From assembly GCA_002021875.1 (NCBI GenBank), contig CP018627.1, positions 10,912,001 through 10,976,000 on the forward strand: a DNA stretch of 64,000 bases, read 5' to 3'. A model generated the notes under the pieces. The model saw only the letters and a program-made list of their open reading frames with translations. It did no database searches and was not told where the DNA came from. The DNA is from Streptomyces hygroscopicus (GTDB taxonomy: Bacteria; Actinomycetota; Actinomycetes; Streptomycetales; Streptomycetaceae). The first letter of the stretch is position 1; the number at the start of each line of letters is the position of its first letter. A program made the translations under genes and the position numbers. Below, piece after piece: positions 16,737 to 25,040 of the stretch.

Positions 16737-17210
16737 ATGACGGATATGACGGAGCTGGACGACGCCGCCATCGAGCGGATCCTGACGATGGTCGACGCCT
16801 CGGCGCGCGCCGTCGCCGAGGACGAACACGAGGAGCTCTTCGAGGAGTTCGCCGAGGAGGCGCGCGCCCGTCGGCGGGTGCCCGGCGCCGGGGAATTCTT
16901 CGACGACCTCAGCGGGGCGCCCGCGGTCGACACCCATGTGTACCTCACCATCGGGCTGTCCGTGCTCGGCCAGATCGCCTTCACGGTGCTCTCGACGGCG
17001 ACCGACATGGCCCTCCAGCGCGGACTGCGGGACGCCGTCGGCTATCTCAAGCGCTGCGTGCGCGGCGACGCCGCCACCGGCGGGACGGGCACCGAGGAGG
17101 GCGAGGACAGCACGGCGGGGCTCGCCCGGCGGGTGACGGTGGAGCTGATGCTTCCCCTGGAGGTGGACCCGGACACGGTACGGACCGTCGTCGGGTCCTG
17201 GTCACACTGA
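16737..17210 (+). CDS. Small membrane-anchored protein of unknown function, first of a coupled pair
   Basis: A 157-residue protein. The N-terminal 60 residues are strongly acidic and helical (ERILTMVDASARAVAEDEHEELFEEFAEEA). One hydrophobic segment follows (VYLTIGLSVLGQIAFTVLSTA, about residues 66-87). The cytoplasmic tail contains a Gly/Glu linker. No family is recognised. ATG 16737 follows a GGGGGGAA stretch. Its TGA overlaps the ATG of the next gene by one base, so the two are translated together. Confidence 0.65.
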   Translation: MTDMTELDDAAIERILTMVDASARAVAEDEHEELFEEFAEEARARRRVPGAGEFFDDLSGAPAVDTHVYLTIGLSVLGQIAFTVLSTATDMALQRGLRDAVGYLKRCVRGDAATGGTGTEEGEDSTAGLARRVTVELMLPLEVDPDTVRTVVGSWSH

Positions 17211-17467
17211 TGGAGATGCGGGCGGACGCCGAGGCGGTCACGGACGCGGAGTCGGCGGACCGGCTGTCCGCCTTCCTCACCCAGCAGCAGGAGAAGAACC
17301 CGACGCGGCAGAAGGCCGACCGGCTGCTGGCCCTCTCCCGCGGATGGACCGGCGGCCACCCCGCCCCCTACGCCCGTGCCGTCGCCGCCGCATGGGTCTT
17401 CGCGGCCGGTGTCTGTCTTCCGGCGATCGGGCTCTGGACGGGCGTCCTGGACGGGGTGTCCGAATGA
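17210..17467 (+). CDS. Small single-pass membrane protein of unknown function
   Basis: An 85-residue protein starting at ATG 17210 within the TGATG junction of the previous gene. The first 50 residues are polar and charged (DAEAVTDAESADRLSAFL, QQQEKNPTRQKADRLL). The C terminus has one hydrophobic helix (AVAAAWVFAAGVCLPAIGLW). No homologous family is recognised. Translational coupling and matching single-helix topologies suggest that the two proteins form one membrane complex. Confidence 0.6.
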   Translation: MEMRADAEAVTDAESADRLSAFLTQQQEKNPTRQKADRLLALSRGWTGGHPAPYARAVAAAWVFAAGVCLPAIGLWTGVLDGVSE

Positions 17468-17474
17468 GGGATGG

Positions 17475-19376
17475 TCAGGGACGGTCGCAGGTCGACAGGC
17501 CGGGCCGCCAGCGGCAGGCGATGGCGGCGAACCCGCCGTCCGCCGTCACCGGCACGGAGAGCGTCTGCCCGCCGCGCACCACCGTGGGCGTGCGGACCAG
17601 ACCGTCCGGGCCGTCCAGGAGCAGATCGACGAGCCAGCGGCCCTTCTCCAGCCGCAGCGGCACCTCGGCGGTATGGGCGGGGCCGGTGAACGTACCGCCG
17701 ATGAACCACCGCGAGCCGCTGGCGCGGGCGAGCACCGCGCTCTCACCGGGCCGCCCGGTCAGCAGCCGGGTGCGGTCCCAGGCGGCGGGGATCTGCTCCA
17801 GGAAGCGGCGGGCGAGCGGACGGGCGTCATAGGACTCCGGCGTGCCCGCCAGGTCCTGGATACCGGATTCGTAGAGCACCGACAGGCCGACTTCCCCCGC
17901 GTCCGAACCCGCGTTGGGGCGCTCGGCCCGGTGGAAGGCCCCGGGGGTGAAGTCCATGGAGCCGATGACGTTGCGGGTGAAGGGCAGCGTCGCCAGATGC
18001 TGCGGAGTGTTGGTCCGCTTCTCCTCGCCGTTCACGCCCTCCATCGACATCACCTGCGGCCAGGTGCGCTGGATGCCCTTGGGGATCGTCGAGCCATGGA
18101 AGTTGACGAGCAGATGGTGGTCCGCGGTGGCTTTGAGGATCTCGTCGTACCAGCGCAGCGTCTCCTGGGCCTCGGAGTCCATGAAGTCGATCTTCACGCC
18201 CTTGACCCCCCACTTCTCCAGGGTGGGCAGCCACAGCTCGCGCTCCTCGGCGGTGTCGAGGTCGCGGTGGTGGATCCAGACCTGGATGCCCACATGCCGC
18301 TCGCGCGCGTAGTCCACGAGCCGCGGAATCCAGCTGTTGCGCGGCCAGTCGGGATCGGTGACATCCCACTGATCGGGGTCGAAGTACCAGCCCGCGTCCA
18401 CCACCACATACGGCCAGCCGCGCTGGGCCGCGTAGTCCACGTACCCCTTCTGCATCGACAGGCTCTGCCCGGCCGGCTTGCCGCCCGCGAGCCAGGTCCA
18501 CAGTGCGGGTCCGGGCCGGATCCACGAGGTGTCGGCGACCCGCGACGCGGGCGCCAGATCGTCGGTGAAGGTGGACTGGGTGACGGTCCCCAGATCGCCC
18601 ACGATCAGCGCGCGCCAGGGCGTGCTGAGCGGTCCGTCGGACGTGACTCGCTGATCCCAGAGCCCGATGCGGTACGTGGGCTGCCCCTGCTGATGGATCA
18701 GCCGGGCGGCGGAGTAGCGGCCGGTGAGATCCGACTCGGCGATCAGGGCGTAGCCGCCCGCCGTCTCGAAGAGCGCCTGGGCCATGTACTCACCGGTGGG
18801 CGCGGTCGCCGCGGTGTACTCCTTGAACAGGTTCTCGTTGTCCTTGCGGTAGTCGCCCAGCCACGCGGCCGCGTCCGACGGCAGGGTGAAGGCCGAGGTC
18901 TCGCCGAGGACATCACCGCTGCCGGACGGCAGGACATAGCGATAGGCGACCCCGTCGTCCGAGACCCGCACCACGAGGTCCAGCCGGGCGCTCCCGCTGC
19001 CCCGGAAGCGGAAGCGGGTCTCGGTCATCCGGGCCGTGCGCGAGCGCTCCTTGCCGGCCGTCGACCGGTAGCGCTCCACGACGGTGCGGTCGTGGCGCCC
19101 CAGATAGCGCAGCCCGTGCGACAGATCCGCCCGTTCGGTGACGATGCCCACGGGCGAGGGCTCGACCACCGTCCGTCCGCCCCGGGACACCTGGAGCGTC
19201 AGCGCTCCCGAGGCTCCGTCGAGCCGCAGTTGCGCGAGGGGACCGGAGTGGGGTGAGGGGCCGCGCACGGTCCAGGCGGAGTCCTTCGCCTGCGCGGGCC
19301 CGGTGATGAAGAGCGTCATGGCCAGGACGCCGCAGAGCAGAAATGCCACAGCGGAGCGTCGGTAAGATCTCGGCAT
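17475..19376 (-). CDS. Secreted GH97 family glycosidase, retaining alpha-galactosidase type
   Basis: A 633-residue enzyme with a Sec signal peptide of about 30 residues (FLLCGVLAMTLFITGPAQAK). It has an N-terminal beta-super-sandwich (about residues 35-280), a catalytic (beta/alpha)8 barrel starting near SWIRPGPALWTWLAGGKP, and a C-terminal beta domain. The barrel strand GVKGVKIDFMDSE carries D397 at the position of the nucleophilic Asp of retaining GH97 alpha-galactosidases. Inverting SusB-type alpha-glucosidases use glutamates elsewhere. VMSMEGVNGEE follows the barrel strand that often bears the second carboxylate. The GGGAGG ribosome site lies 5 nt before ATG 19376. It stands alone, convergent with the membrane pair. 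Confidence 0.9.
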   Translation of the reverse strand: MPRSYRRSAVAFLLCGVLAMTLFITGPAQAKDSAWTVRGPSPHSGPLAQLRLDGASGALTLQVSRGGRTVVEPSPVGIVTERADLSHGLRYLGRHDRTVVERYRSTAGKERSRTARMTETRFRFRGSGSARLDLVVRVSDDGVAYRYVLPSGSGDVLGETSAFTLPSDAAAWLGDYRKDNENLFKEYTAATAPTGEYMAQALFETAGGYALIAESDLTGRYSAARLIHQQGQPTYRIGLWDQRVTSDGPLSTPWRALIVGDLGTVTQSTFTDDLAPASRVADTSWIRPGPALWTWLAGGKPAGQSLSMQKGYVDYAAQRGWPYVVVDAGWYFDPDQWDVTDPDWPRNSWIPRLVDYARERHVGIQVWIHHRDLDTAEERELWLPTLEKWGVKGVKIDFMDSEAQETLRWYDEILKATADHHLLVNFHGSTIPKGIQRTWPQVMSMEGVNGEEKRTNTPQHLATLPFTRNVIGSMDFTPGAFHRAERPNAGSDAGEVGLSVLYESGIQDLAGTPESYDARPLARRFLEQIPAAWDRTRLLTGRPGESAVLARASGSRWFIGGTFTGPAHTAEVPLRLEKGRWLVDLLLDGPDGLVRTPTVVRGGQTLSVPVTADGGFAAIACRWRPGLSTCDRP

Positions 19377-19568
19377 CGTTGCCTCCCGAGGCGGATACGT
19401 TACCGAGTCATCCGATAACTGGGGAGGGGTTGGGCGCCATTACGCCCCGTCAGGGGTCATTGGTTCATGAGAGATCGGATCTATGGCTGGGTCGCTTCCC
19501 GGGACGGAGCCACGGGTGGAGGGTCGGCGGATGGACCCGCGTACGGTCCGGACAGGGAGGCGTACACG

Positions 19569-19763
19569 ATGAGCGGCACGGCTCGACCCGGCGACCCGGA
19601 CCGGGCGACGGCGAACCGGGATCCCGACCCGGACCCGGCGCCCGCCGAGCCCGAGGGCGGGGAACCCGCCTGCTGGCTGGATCGGGTCTGCGCCGACTGC
19701 GGCGCGATCCAGGACACCGCGCCCTTCGCCCGCTGTGCGCGCTGCGGAGCCCCGCCGGAGTGA
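19569..19763 (+). CDS. Small zinc-ribbon protein of unknown function
   Basis: A 64-residue protein. ATG 19569 has GGGAGG 8 nt upstream. A longer in-frame start at 19467 is possible but adds a low-complexity leader. The first 40 residues are Pro/Asp/Glu-rich and probably disordered. The C terminus holds two CxxC knuckles (VCADCGAIQ and FARCARCGAPPE, 11 residues between them), a zinc-ribbon arrangement. Function unknown. Confidence 0.5.
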   Translation: MSGTARPGDPDRATANRDPDPDPAPAEPEGGEPACWLDRVCADCGAIQDTAPFARCARCGAPPE

Positions 19764-19935
19764 GCGGACGGGGCGTCCGGTCGCCGGCCCCCGGTGCCCA
19801 ACTCCCTTGGGCGGCCCACCAGGTACGGTCTGATCATGACCGCCGGAGCGCGGGCGCCGGCCGCCGGAGACCGCGGCCGCCGTACCCCGCCCGGACGACC
19901 CACGGCATCACGGACCAACGGGGGGCTTCGCCGTC

Positions 19936-21912
19936 GTGTTCTCCACCTCCACCTCGGACCCGCCGTCTCCCTCGGGGGCGGCCCACATGGTCGTCTGCGG
20001 TGACGACGCGCTCGCCCACCGCCTCGCCGCCGAGCTTTACTACGTCTACCGGACACGGGTGACGGTCGTCATCCCCGGCGGCACGCCCCTGGCGGACCCG
20101 GCCGGGCAGCAGGTGGCGGGATGGCGGCAGGGCGGCCGTACCTCCGCGTTCTTCAACCGGTTCAGCGCGGCCGTCGGACGGATCCCGCTGCCCCGGCAGA
20201 CCGCGGACGACCCCGCTGCGGACGGGGGAGTGCGGGTCATGGAGGTCCCGGCGCTCGACGAAGAGGTGCTGACCGAGGCGGGTGCGGAGCACGCGACCGC
20301 GCTCGCCCTGGTCCATGACGACGACGAGGACAACATCCACGCCGCACTGCGCGCCCGCCGCCTCAACCCCCGGCTGCGGCTGGTGATCCGGCTCTACAAC
20401 CGCAAGCTCGGCCAGCATCTGGAGGAACTCCTCGACGAGGCGGCGCGGGTGGCCGATCCCGGTATGGACGCGGCGGAGCTGGACGCCACCACCACCGTAC
20501 TGTCGGACGCCGACACCGCGGCCCCCGCACTGGCGGCCACCGCCGTCGCGGGCACCAGCAAAGTGCTCCAGGCCGACGGGCTGCTGCTGCGCGCGGCCGA
20601 GCGCACCCCGCCCGGCCCCGACGAGGTGGCCCGCCCGGGGCTGTGCACCCTCGCCCTGCTCTCGTCCACCACCAGCGACCCCGGCGGCAGCGAGGGTTCC
20701 GACAGCAGCGGGGACGAAGGGCCCAAGCTGCTGCCCGGAGACGAGGAGGTGGCCGCCGCCACCGGACGTGACACGGTGGTGCTCGAGGCCGTCTCCGCCA
20801 CCGGCCCACCGCTGCCGCCACGGCGGCTCGGCACCCGCAGACTGCCCCTCGCCTCGCTGTTCTCCCGCCGACTGCGCTGGTCCGTCGCCGGAATGGCGAT
20901 CGCCGTGCTCGCCCTCACCATCGCCTCCTGGCAGCTCACCGGAGCCGGTCTGCTCCGCGCCGCCTACCTCACGGTGCTGGACGTGCTGGCCATCGACGAC
21001 CCGGCGCTCGACGAGCCCACCGGACGCAAGGTCCTCCAACTGCTGTCCGGGCTGACCGGACTGCTCATGCTGCCCGTCCTGGTGGCCGCCGCGCTCGAGG
21101 CGCTGGGCACCTTCCGCACCGCCTCCGCGCTGCGCCGCCCTCCGCGCGGCCTCTCCGGCCATGTCGTGCTGCTCGGGCTCGGCAAGGTCGGCACCCGGGT
21201 GCTGGCCAGACTCCGGGAGATGGACATCCCCGTGGTGTGCGTGGAAGAGGACCCCGGGGCGCGCGGCATCCCGCTGGCCCGCAGACTGGGGGTGCCGACG
21301 GTCATCGGCGATGTCACCCAGGAGGGCGTCCTGGAGGCTGCCAAGATCCAGCGGGCACACTCTCTGCTCGCCCTGACCAGCGTCGACACCACCAACCTGG
21401 AGGCGACGCTGTACGCCCGGTCGGTCAAGCCCCGGCTGCGGGTGGCGCTGCGCCTGTACGACGACCGCTTCGCCACCGCCGTCTACCGCACACTGCGCGC
21501 GGCCCATCCGCGGGCCCTCACCCGCAGCCGCAGCGTCTCCAGCCTGGCGGCGCCGGCGTTCGCCGGGGCGATGATGGGGCGTCAGATCCTGGGCGCCATA
21601 CCGGTCGAGCGCAGGGTGCTGCTCTTCGCCGCCCTGCATGTCGCCGGGCATCCGCAACTGGAGGGGCGGACCGTCGCCGAGGCGTTCGCACCGGGCGCCT
21701 GGCGGGTGATCGCACTGGACGCGGCGGAACCCGCCGACCGGCAACGCGACCTCGCCGCGGCGCCTCCTTACGACGGCGCCACCCAGGCGCCCTCCCTGGT
21801 GTGGGATCTGCACCCCGGCTATGTCCTGCGGCCGCACGACCGCGTGGTGCTGGCGGCCACCCGCCAGGGCCTGGGCGAAATCCTCGCGGGGGCGGCGGCC
21901 CGCCACAACTGA
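19936..21912 (+). CDS. Membrane channel-like protein with two RCK/TrkA-N domains
   Basis: A 658-residue protein starting at GTG 19936. It has an N-terminal Rossmann RCK domain (HMVVCGDDALAHRLAAEL to about residue 220) and a variable acidic linker (SSTTSDPGGSEGSDSSGDEG). Two hydrophobic segments then flank a pore-loop-like stretch (about residues 315-390). A second RCK domain follows (GHVVLLGLGKVGTRVLARL, about 408-530) with a C-terminal RCK_C-like part. The architecture matches actinobacterial ion-channel NAD-binding proteins. The region between the two helices reads AAYLTVLDVLAIDDP and has no TVGYG-type potassium filter, so ion selectivity is uncertain. It probably acts as a nucleotide-gated membrane conductance or regulator. 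Confidence 0.85.
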   Translation: MFSTSTSDPPSPSGAAHMVVCGDDALAHRLAAELYYVYRTRVTVVIPGGTPLADPAGQQVAGWRQGGRTSAFFNRFSAAVGRIPLPRQTADDPAADGGVRVMEVPALDEEVLTEAGAEHATALALVHDDDEDNIHAALRARRLNPRLRLVIRLYNRKLGQHLEELLDEAARVADPGMDAAELDATTTVLSDADTAAPALAATAVAGTSKVLQADGLLLRAAERTPPGPDEVARPGLCTLALLSSTTSDPGGSEGSDSSGDEGPKLLPGDEEVAAATGRDTVVLEAVSATGPPLPPRRLGTRRLPLASLFSRRLRWSVAGMAIAVLALTIASWQLTGAGLLRAAYLTVLDVLAIDDPALDEPTGRKVLQLLSGLTGLLMLPVLVAAALEALGTFRTASALRRPPRGLSGHVVLLGLGKVGTRVLARLREMDIPVVCVEEDPGARGIPLARRLGVPTVIGDVTQEGVLEAAKIQRAHSLLALTSVDTTNLEATLYARSVKPRLRVALRLYDDRFATAVYRTLRAAHPRALTRSRSVSSLAAPAFAGAMMGRQILGAIPVERRVLLFAALHVAGHPQLEGRTVAEAFAPGAWRVIALDAAEPADRQRDLAAAPPYDGATQAPSLVWDLHPGYVLRPHDRVVLAATRQGLGEILAGAAARHN

Positions 21913-21964
21913 CGTCCAGCCGCCCGTGGCGCTCGCGGGAGCGGGGGGCCACGTGGTGTGGCGG

Positions 21965-22150
21965 TGCCCGGGATGCGATGATGCCGGGCGACAAAGGCGA
22001 CGGCGGAACGAGGAAGCCGGTGTGAATCCGGCGCGGTGCCGCCACTGTGATCGGCGAGCGGATCCCGAACAGGCCACTGCCCGTACGCGCGGGTGGGAAG
22101 GCCGGGACGAGCATCGACCCGAGAGCCAGGAGACTCACGCGGTCGCCTCC
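21965..22150 (+). ncRNA. Cobalamin (B12) riboswitch
   Basis: The conserved core is present in order: GAGGAAGCCGGTGTGAATCC (22009-22028), the adjoining GGTGCCGCCACTGTGATC block (22035-22052), and a B12-box relative AGAGCCAGGAGACTC (22122-22136). Between them lies a variable GC-rich arm. Cobalamin riboswitches bind adenosylcobalamin or methylcobalamin and reduce expression of the gene that follows. A hairpin, CCGGGG/CCCCGG (22161-22179), comes next. Its right arm runs into the GGAGGAGGG ribosome site (22178-22186), so translational control by site masking is plausible. Outer boundaries are approximate. Confidence 0.9.
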
Positions 22151-22195
22151 TCGACGGAAACCGGGGCGGACTTCCCCGGAGGAGGGTGATGCGGC

Positions 22196-22579
22196 ATGCC
22201 TGTCAGGCCGACCGACCCGGTGCCATGCCGGGTGACCGTATGCCGGGACTGCTGTTGCGGCAGCCCCAAGGTGACCGGAATCGACCATGCGGCACAGATC
22301 GCACGGCTCGGTGAGGAGGCGCCCGTACGCGTCTCCGGGTGTCTGGACGTCTGCGATCAGGCCAATGTGATCGTGGTGCAGCCGTCGGCGGCCGGACGTG
22401 CCGCCGGGGGCAGGCCGGTGTGGCTCGGCCTGGTCAACGACCCGGAGGCGACAGAGGACGTCGTGGCCTGGGTCACGGCGGGCGGCCCCGGTGTGGCACC
22501 GCTGCCCGACATCCTCGATCTGTACGCCTTCTCGCCGCGGCGGCGCGCCTCGCCCGAGCCGTCATCCGGCGGGCGCTGA
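22196..22579 (+). CDS. (2Fe-2S) ferredoxin-like protein under cobalamin control
   Basis: A 127-residue soluble protein. CRDCCCGSPKVTGIDHAAQI near residue 17 and VSGCLDVCDQANVIVV near 50 give the Cys pattern of the thioredoxin-like [2Fe-2S] ferredoxin family. A C-terminal WLGLVNDPEATEDVVAWV segment completes the fold, followed by a proline-rich tail. In actinobacteria this family is repeatedly found next to cobalamin or cobalt-transport genes. Here it is the only gene directly after the B12 riboswitch. It may supply electrons for corrin-ring cobalt reduction or mark a cobalt-uptake function; this is inference. Confidence 0.8.
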   Translation: MPVRPTDPVPCRVTVCRDCCCGSPKVTGIDHAAQIARLGEEAPVRVSGCLDVCDQANVIVVQPSAAGRAAGGRPVWLGLVNDPEATEDVVAWVTAGGPGVAPLPDILDLYAFSPRRRASPEPSSGGR

Positions 22580-22735
22580 CCGGCCGAAGTGCCCTACGGC
22601 TGCCGGGAGTTGCTCATCGGGAGCAGGAGTCTGGCGGCCCCGCACCCTGTGGGCTACCGTCGGTAACACGTTGCCGTCGCGGCAACCCCCTGCGCATCTC
22701 CCGCACCCTCCGAACCCCCTTCCGGAAGGCAGCCC

Positions 22736-24541
22736 ATGGAGAACTCCACAGAGAACGCCGCCTCGCCGGCCGGGATCAGCCGCCGCCGTGCCCTGACGGC
22801 TGCGGGCGGTGTGCTCGCCGGCGCCGCGCTGGCCCAGGCGGCGGGTCCGGCCTTCGCCGCCTCCGGGGCGTCCTCGGACGCGGACGCCATCGTGGTCGGC
22901 GGCGGGCTCGCCGGGCTGGTCGCCACGGCGGAACTGACGGCCGCGGGACGCAAGGTGCTCCTCCTCGACCAGGAGCCCGAGAGCAACCTCGGCGGCCAGG
23001 CGTTCTGGTCCTTCGGCGGCCTGTTCTTCGTCGACTCCGAGGAACAGCGGTTGATGGGCGTCAAGGACTCCCACGAACTGGCCTGGCAGGACTGGCTCGG
23101 CACGGCCGGCTTCGACCGCGGCGTCTCCGATCCCGGCGGCCAGGACTACTGGGCCCGCAAATGGGCCGAGGCGTACGTGGACTTCGCGGCCGGGGAGAAG
23201 CGGTCCTGGCTGCACGGGCTCGGCGTGCAGTGGTTCCCGATCGTCGGCTGGGCCGAGCGCGGCGGCGGCCTGGCGGACGGGCACGGCAACTCGGTGCCGC
23301 GCTTCCACGTCACCTGGGGCACCGGTCCGGCCGTGGTCGAGCCGTTCGAGAAGAAGGTGCGGGCCGCCGCGAAGGACGGGCGGGTGACCTTCAAGTTCCG
23401 GCACCGGGTGGACGATCTGGTGGTCACCGGCGGTGCCGTCACCGGGGTCAGCGGCGCGATCCTGGAGCCGAGCGACGCCGCCCGCGGCAAGCCCACCTCG
23501 CGCACCGTGGTGGGCCAATTCGAGCTCAACGCCCCGGTGGTGATCGTCACCTCCGGCGGTATCGGCGCCAACCACGATCTCGTACGGCGGAACTGGCCCG
23601 ACCGGCTCGGCTCACCGCCGAAGTTCATGGTCACCGGCGTCCCGGCGTATGTGGACGGCCGGATGCTGGCGATCACCGAGAAGGCGGGCGGACGGATCGT
23701 CAACCCCGACCGCATGTGGCACTACACCGAGGGCCTCAGGAACTACGCCCCGATCTGGCCGGGCCACGGCATCCGCATTCTGCCGGGCCCCTCGTCGATG
23801 TGGTTCGACGCGAAGGGCAAGCGCTTCGCCACCCCCGACATCCCGGGCTACGACACCCTGCACACCCTCGGGACGATCACCGCCACCGGCTATGACTACT
23901 CCTGGTTCGTCACCACCCAGAAGATCATCGCCAAGGAGTTCGCGCTCTCGGGCTCCGAGCAGAACCCGGACCTGACCAACAAGGACATCCTGCAGCTCCT
24001 CTCCCGCATCTGGCAGACACCCGAGCCGATCCAGCGGTTCCGGGACAAGGGCGAGGACTTCGTCGTCGCCAACACCCTGCCCCAACTGGTAGCGGGCATG
24101 AACAAGTTGACCGGCGACAACCTCATCGACCTGGCGGACCTCACCCGGCAGGTCGAGGCCCGCGACCGCGAGATCGCCAACCCGTACACCAAGGACGTCC
24201 AGGTCATGGGCATCCGCAACGCGCTCGCCTACCCCGGGGACACGCTCAGCCGCACCGCCTCCGCACACCGGATCCTGGACCCGTCCGCCGGACCGCTGAT
24301 CGCCGTGCGCCTCAACATCCTCACCCGCAAGACCCTCGGCGGCCTCCAGACCGACCTCTCCGGCCGCGTCCTGGACGCCTCCGGCAACCCGATCACCGGT
24401 CTGTACGCGGCCGGTGAGGTCTCGGGCTTCGGCGGCGGGGGAGTGCACGGCTACCGCTCCCTGGAAGGCACCTTCCTCGGCGGCTGCCTGTTCTCGGGCC
24501 GCGCCGCGGGCCGTGCGGCGGCGGCCGCGACCGCGACCTGA
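22736..24541 (+). CDS. Tat-exported FAD-binding dehydrogenase (fumarate reductase/KstD-like)
   Basis: A 601-residue flavoprotein. The N terminus has a Tat signal: SRRRALTAAGG followed by a hydrophobic Ala stretch and a predicted cut near AFAASG (residue about 42). The FAD-binding dinucleotide motif is AIVVGGGLAGLVATAELTAAG (52-72). The second flavin motif is near the C terminus, GLYAAGEVSGFGGGGVHGYRSLEG. The substrate domain contains RIVNPDRMWHYTEG and SSMWFDAKGKRFATPD. The family reduces or dehydrogenates carbon-carbon bonds next to a carbonyl (fumarate, 3-ketosteroids). Predicted export means it may use an extracellular acceptor. The substrate is unknown. The gene is monocistronic, 156 bp after the ferredoxin-like gene. 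Confidence 0.88.
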   Translation: MENSTENAASPAGISRRRALTAAGGVLAGAALAQAAGPAFAASGASSDADAIVVGGGLAGLVATAELTAAGRKVLLLDQEPESNLGGQAFWSFGGLFFVDSEEQRLMGVKDSHELAWQDWLGTAGFDRGVSDPGGQDYWARKWAEAYVDFAAGEKRSWLHGLGVQWFPIVGWAERGGGLADGHGNSVPRFHVTWGTGPAVVEPFEKKVRAAAKDGRVTFKFRHRVDDLVVTGGAVTGVSGAILEPSDAARGKPTSRTVVGQFELNAPVVIVTSGGIGANHDLVRRNWPDRLGSPPKFMVTGVPAYVDGRMLAITEKAGGRIVNPDRMWHYTEGLRNYAPIWPGHGIRILPGPSSMWFDAKGKRFATPDIPGYDTLHTLGTITATGYDYSWFVTTQKIIAKEFALSGSEQNPDLTNKDILQLLSRIWQTPEPIQRFRDKGEDFVVANTLPQLVAGMNKLTGDNLIDLADLTRQVEARDREIANPYTKDVQVMGIRNALAYPGDTLSRTASAHRILDPSAGPLIAVRLNILTRKTLGGLQTDLSGRVLDASGNPITGLYAAGEVSGFGGGGVHGYRSLEGTFLGGCLFSGRAAGRAAAAATAT

Positions 24542-24653
24542 ACCGGCGGGCGCATCGGCGGTGGCGCACCGGGCACATGGCCGACTCCTCCTGCGGTCCG
24601 CGGGCGGCCGGGAGCGTCCCCGGCCCGTCAAGTCACCGGGGCAGGGAGGGCGC

Positions 24654-24800
24654 ATGGGCGGGGACGATCCGCATATCCATGTCGAGTCGAAGGTCGTCCG
24701 AGGCGTCGCCGCCGTCCGCGACATGATGGCGTCCACCTTCGGCCTGGCCGGTGACCTGCCGAGCCGCATCGCCACCGGATGCGGGCGCCGTACGCGATGA
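24654..24800 (+). CDS. Tiny protein of unknown function, first of an overlapping pair
   Basis: A 48-residue ORF with AGGGAGGG 3-10 nt before ATG 24654. The protein begins MGGDDPHIHVESKVVRG and has a short amphipathic centre (VAAVRDMMASTFGLAG). Its stop overlaps the start of the next ORF (ATGA at 24797-24800), which argues that both are real. No family is recognised. Confidence 0.5.
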   Translation: MGGDDPHIHVESKVVRGVAAVRDMMASTFGLAGDLPSRIATGCGRRTR

Positions 24801-24988
24801 CCTCTCCGCGTCCGGAGAACGTCACCTGCCTTGCCTGCCGTGAGTACGCGCGGCTGGAGCATCTGCGCTTCGCCGACGAGCTGGAACGGCTGGGGCGGAT
24901 GCCCGGACCGACCATCAGCACGGCCCGGGCGAAGCTGGCCGCGGACCGTCATCGCGACCTGGCGGAGCGGTTTTCCGCCGCGGAGTGA
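24797..24988 (+). CDS. Small hypothetical protein with CxxC
   Basis: A 63-residue protein translated from the ATGA overlap with the preceding 48-residue ORF. It contains VTCLACREYARLEHLRFADELERLG, a CxxC followed by a charged amphipathic helix, and a second helix ending AERFSAAE. This could be a small metal-binding or protein-binding module. A strong GC hairpin follows 3 bp after the stop, fitting the end of a two-gene transcript. Confidence 0.6.
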   Translation: MTSPRPENVTCLACREYARLEHLRFADELERLGRMPGPTISTARAKLAADRHRDLAERFSAAE

Positions 24989-24990
24989 TG

Positions 24991-25021
24991 GGGCGGGCGG
25001 CGGAGCGTTCGCCGCCCGCCC
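24991..25021. terminator. Strong GC hairpin between convergent genes
   Basis: GGGCGGGCGGCG (24991-25002) pairs perfectly with CGCCGCCCGCCC (25010-25021) around a 7-nt loop. It sits between the end of the small-ORF pair (+) and the end of the EamA gene (-), so it may stop transcription from both sides. Confidence 0.8.
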
Positions 25022-25040
25022 CGCTCGTCGACGGACTCCG

